Assembly (NCBI GenBank): GCA_964637235.1
Contig: CAZWVR010000019.1
Span: 1-34,435, forward strand
DNA: 34,435 nucleotides
DNA from: CAZWVR01 sp964637235
Lineage (GTDB): Bacteria > Bacteroidota > Bacteroidia > Bacteroidales > S143-33
Reading direction: 5' to 3'
This document shows positions 31,825 through 34,435 of this stretch, piece by piece. A model generated the notes under the pieces. It was not told where the DNA came from and did no database searches. It saw only the letters and a list, made by a program, of their open reading frames with translations. The position numbers and the translations under genes are program-made. Numbering within the stretch: position 1 is the first letter of the stretch; each line of letters opens with the position of its first letter.

Positions 31825-31832
31825 TATTTTTG
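31825..31832 (+). promoter_or_regulatory. -7 element of the purS gene
   Basis: TATTTTTG, an exact TAnnTTTG, 15 nt before the ATG at 31848. No TTG lies 19-20 nt upstream; the nearest (31808-31810) is only 14 nt away. Confidence 0.4.
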
Positions 31833-31847
31833 CTCAAAATTTAGGAT

Positions 31848-32102
31848 ATGAAATATACAGCACAGATTACAATTATGCCATTAAAGAACTTGCTTGATCC
31901 TCAGGGTAAAGCTGTTAAAAATACTTTGGATAATCTTGGTTATAAGAGCATTGAAAATGTAAGAATTGGAAAGCATATAGTAATGGAATTAGAAGCAGAT
32001 AATATAAAATTGGCTCGTAAACTTACCGATGAAATATGTCGTAAAATTCTTATAAATCCAGTGGTAGAGACTTATTCTTTTGAATTATTTAAACAAGAAT
32101 GA
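31848..32102 (+). CDS. purS: Phosphoribosylformylglycinamidine synthase subunit PurS
   Basis: An 84-residue protein with the PurS fold: YTAQITIMPLKNLLDPQGKAVKNTLDNLGY, then IENVRIGKHIVMELEADN and a last strand KILINPVVETYSFEL. PurS is the small dimeric subunit that couples PurQ and small PurL in purine synthesis step 4. Neither PurQ nor PurL is adjacent; the next gene starts in the 4-nt overlap ATGA. Presence of purS implies that this organism uses the multi-subunit enzyme rather than the large single-chain PurL. Confidence 0.93.
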   Translation: MKYTAQITIMPLKNLLDPQGKAVKNTLDNLGYKSIENVRIGKHIVMELEADNIKLARKLTDEICRKILINPVVETYSFELFKQE

Positions 32103-33103
32103 TGAGGTCAAAAATAAGAAGTATAATTCGTATTTTGGTATTTTTTGGTATTGGCGTAGGTATTTTTTGGCTTATTTATCGCACGCAAGATTGGAAAACT
32201 ACATTCAGCGCTATTATAAGAAGTAAATATCAATGGTTAATATTTTCTGCTTTATTAGGGTTATTAAGTCATATAAGTCGTTCTATACGTTGGCGTTTAT
32301 TACTTGAACCTTTGGGTTATAAGCCGCGTCTTCCGATTTTATTTTTTTCTGTTATGATAATGTATTTTACGAACCTTGCAGTTCCTCGTTCGGGAGAGTT
32401 TGTTCGTTGTAGCATAACTTCTAAATATGAAAAGATACCATTTTCAACATTATTGGGGACTGTTTTTACTGAGCGTATTATTGACATTATTATTTTATTG
32501 GTGTTGATTATCATTGCTTTTATTTCGCAGTTTAAGGTTTTTATAGAGTTTTTAGATAAACATCCTCAGATGCAGGCAAAAATTAGTTCTCTTTTACATT
32601 CTACGCCTTTTATACTGGTGGGCTTGGTGGTGTTATTATTTAGTTTTATTTTTTTGTATATAAAAAGGGATAAAATAAAGAAAACATCCTTTTATAAACG
32701 TTTTGAAAAGATTATAAATCAATTTATTAGTGGTATAAAAAGTATATTGAGCTTGCAGAAAAAATGGGCATTTATCTTGCATTCTCTTTTTATTTGGATG
32801 ATGTATTTTGTAATGATTTATGTTTCGTTTAAAGCCTTTGATTTTACTTCGTCATTGGATTTATTGTCGGGGCTAATGGTTTTTGTAATGGCGAGTTTGG
32901 GAATGGTAGCACCATCTCCGGGCGGAATTGGGACTTGGCATTTTATGGTTATAGAAACGCTTTTTATTTATGGAATAAATAAAGATGCAGGAAAGATTTT
33001 TGCATTTGCGGCGCATGAGACGCAGATTTTAATGTTAATAACCTTTGGGATATTATCGTATTTAGCATTGTTTTTTGTTAAGCCAAAGCAGAAATCAATA
33101 TGA
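32099..33103 (+). CDS. Flippase-like integral membrane protein (lysylphosphatidylglycerol synthase TM family, UPF0104)
   Basis: A 334-residue inner-membrane protein with about eight transmembrane helices. Conserved family points are the early RSIRWRLLLEPLGY, then LAVPRSGEFVRCSI, TVFTERIIDIIILLVLI and, near the C-terminus, PSPGGIGTWHFMVIETLF. It lacks the C-terminal aminoacyl-transfer domain of MprF, so it likely flips a polyprenyl- or glycolipid. It overlaps purS by four bases (ATGA), so translation is coupled although the functions seem unrelated. A second ATG at 32102 follows directly. Confidence 0.88.
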   Translation: MMRSKIRSIIRILVFFGIGVGIFWLIYRTQDWKTTFSAIIRSKYQWLIFSALLGLLSHISRSIRWRLLLEPLGYKPRLPILFFSVMIMYFTNLAVPRSGEFVRCSITSKYEKIPFSTLLGTVFTERIIDIIILLVLIIIAFISQFKVFIEFLDKHPQMQAKISSLLHSTPFILVGLVVLLFSFIFLYIKRDKIKKTSFYKRFEKIINQFISGIKSILSLQKKWAFILHSLFIWMMYFVMIYVSFKAFDFTSSLDLLSGLMVFVMASLGMVAPSPGGIGTWHFMVIETLFIYGINKDAGKIFAFAAHETQILMLITFGILSYLALFFVKPKQKSI

Positions 33104-33133
33104 TGATAGATTAAAGTTGGAGAGGCAAAAATA

Positions 33134-33216
33134 GGCGAGAGGCAGCTGATTTTTTATGCAAAAGACATTTTTAAATTGTTTTTGTGAGTGAATAGCTGCC
33201 AGCTCGCCTTTTTATT
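33134..33216. terminator. Compound hairpin terminator between convergent genes
   Basis: GGCGAG plus GGCAGCT (33134-33147) pair with AGCTGCC (33194-33200) and CTCGCC (33203-33208), giving two 6-7-bp blocks separated by a small internal loop. The 46-nt apex can form its own 8-bp hairpin (CAAAAGACA against TGTTTTTG with one bulge). T-runs lie on both outer sides (TTTTTATTT to the right, ATTTTT on the minus strand), so it can terminate both converging genes. Confidence 0.65.
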
Positions 33217-33225
33217 TAGCAGTTT

Positions 33226-34435
33226 TTAAAATTCTAATTCGTTTATAATATCGTCATCGGGTATATTTGGGAATGTAATTTTCAAGTTTGGATATTTTTC
33301 CATAGTTCGTTTTATAGTGTTCATTGCGCCTTTATTGCGAGCCCAAGCGCGTCGGGTAATACCGTTATTGACGTCCCAGAAAAGCATCATTTCAAGGCGA
33401 CGGTCAGCTTCTTTGGAGCCATCCAAAACAAGACCAAAGCCGCCATTTATTACTTCTCCCCATCCTACGCCACCGCCATTATGTAGCGATACCCAGGTAG
33501 CACCACGAAATGCATCACCAATAACATTATGCACAGCCATATCTGCTGTAAATTTAGAGCCGTCGTATATATTAGAGGTTTCTCTGAATGGAGAATCTGT
33601 ACCGGAAACATCGTGATGATCTCGTCCTAAAACTATTGGAGCGGAGATAGTACCTTCTCGTATTGCACGGTTAAATTCTTTTGCTATTTGGATGCGTCCT
33701 TCGGCGTTTGCGTATAATATCCGAGCTTGTGAACCTATTACGAGATTATTTTTACCTGCTTCTCGTATCCAGTGAATATTATCGTTCATTTGTCCCAGGA
33801 TATCTTCTGGTGCTTCTTTTGCCAGTCTTTCCATAACTTCTAAGGCTATTTTATCGCTTATTTCTTCCTGAATAACTCTTGTCATCGGTCTTGCTCCGAA
33901 GTATTTATTGTAACCTTTTGATGCAATATATTCTTTTGCTTTATCTGTTAATTTTAAAATAATTTTTTTCTTTAAGAGTTTTTTATTGATTTCGTTTAGG
34001 AATTTATCAACAACATTAACAATATTATCTTTTGATAAATAGGTAAATTCTATAATTCCATCCAATCTGTTTCTAAATTCGGGAGGGAACTCTTTTTCAA
34101 CGGCTTTTTTATTTTTACCGAGATCCATATCAAGAAAACCTATATTCTGGCTTGCAAGTTCCGTTGCACCCGTGTTTGATGTAATAATCAAGATAACATT
34201 TCTAAAATCTATTTTTTTGCCTATATTATCGGTTAAAGTGCCGTAATCCATTATTTGCAAAAGAATGTTATAAATATCATTGTGAGCTTTTTCTATTTCG
34301 TCGAACAAAAGAACGGTATGAGGATTTTTATTGATTGCTTCCGTTAACTGTCCACCCTGTTCAAAACCCACATATCCGGGGGGTGAACCTATAAGTCTTG
34401 ATACGGCATGTTTTTCCATATATTCACTCATATCG
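33226..34435 (-). CDS. In-frame chimera: ClpA D2 AAA+ module joined to the C-terminal third of urocanate hydratase (5' end outside window)
   Basis: One continuous minus-strand frame of at least 402 codons, open to the window edge. The first part is the ClpA D2 module: EKHAVSRLIGSPPGYVGFEQGGQL, Walker B VLLFDEIEKAH, sensor 1 IITSNTGA, arginine-finger FPPEFRNRLDGIIEF, and sensor 2 GARPMTRVIQEEI. Counting from the Met at 34431, this runs to about residue 197. The second part, about 200-401, is the Bacteroidota-type HutU C-terminus: IREAGKNNLVIGSQARILYA, LGRDHHDVSGTDSPFRETS, GATWVSLHNGGGVGWGE, MLFWDVNNGITRRAWARN. The Walker A of D2 and the earlier ClpA domains lie off the window, and urocanase lacks its N-terminal two-thirds with the NAD+ site. 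No stop or frameshift separates the two parts. It is either a genuine deletion fusion or an assembly join; neither activity should be assumed. Confidence 0.8.
   Translation of the reverse strand, partial: DMSEYMEKHAVSRLIGSPPGYVGFEQGGQLTEAINKNPHTVLLFDEIEKAHNDIYNILLQIMDYGTLTDNIGKKIDFRNVILIITSNTGATELASQNIGFLDMDLGKNKKAVEKEFPPEFRNRLDGIIEFTYLSKDNIVNVVDKFLNEINKKLLKKKIILKLTDKAKEYIASKGYNKYFGARPMTRVIQEEISDKIALEVMERLAKEAPEDILGQMNDNIHWIREAGKNNLVIGSQARILYANAEGRIQIAKEFNRAIREGTISAPIVLGRDHHDVSGTDSPFRETSNIYDGSKFTADMAVHNVIGDAFRGATWVSLHNGGGVGWGEVINGGFGLVLDGSKEADRRLEMMLFWDVNNGITRRAWARNKGAMNTIKRTMEKYPNLKITFPNIPDDDIINELEF

Noticed and set aside
1..34435. tRNA genes, rRNA, CRISPR arrays and insertion sequences.
   Set aside because: No cloverleaf with a conserved T-loop, no regularly spaced direct repeats, and no transposase-like frame or terminal inverted repeats were found.

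Overview
The window is AT-rich DNA from a member of the Bacteroidota. The evidence is: three secreted proteins with C-terminal type IX secretion sorting domains; many start sites preceded by the Bacteroidota -7 element TAnnTTTG, some with a TTG or TTTG 19-20 nt upstream; very short leaders with no clear Shine-Dalgarno; Bacteroidota-type ThiL, acyloxyacyl hydrolase and urocanase sequences; and dense packing of housekeeping and surface genes. I see no tRNA, rRNA, CRISPR array or insertion sequence. It looks like chromosome from an uncultured or little-studied lineage.

Layout. 1-6.6 kb: an outer-membrane acyloxyacyl (lipid A) hydrolase-like protein, miaB, two tandem paralogous STAS/SEC14-like proteins, thiL and a TonB-dependent receptor. 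6.7-11.6 kb: a large uncharacterised protein with a degenerate M48-protease-like C-terminus, divergent from a TIR-like/transmembrane/lipocalin-like protein and a TPR protein. 11.6-16.7 kb (minus strand): rarA with a lipoprotein, then two type IX secreted proteins behind a cobalamin riboswitch, then HIT and greA. 16.9-21.4 kb (plus strand): a HutH-type ammonia-lyase, then three lipoprotein genes (pentapeptide-like repeats, papain-like protease, a small Asn/Gly/Lys-rich one) ending in a strong terminator. 21.4-28.4 kb (minus strand): a CARF-sigma54 activator of RtcR type, a GNAT-like protein, an M1 peptidase fused to a probable outer-membrane beta-barrel, and a secreted beta-helix protein. 28.5-33.1 kb: YjbQ, a double-domain SiaB-like kinase with its SiaC partner, a PP-loop tRNA-thiolase-like protein (minus strand), purS and a flippase-like membrane protein.

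The right end holds the strangest object. One continuous minus-strand reading frame runs from the second AAA+ module of ClpA straight into the C-terminal third of urocanate hydratase (HutU). It is either a real in-frame deletion fusion or an assembly chimera.

The best leads for unusual biology are this chimera, the tandem SiaB-SiaB/SiaC switch, the CARF-sigma54 regulator without visible targets, the B12-riboswitch-controlled secreted proteins with no transporter in the unit, and the pseudo-M48/TIR/TPR neighbourhood. All functions are read from sequence motifs by eye; no database search was run.
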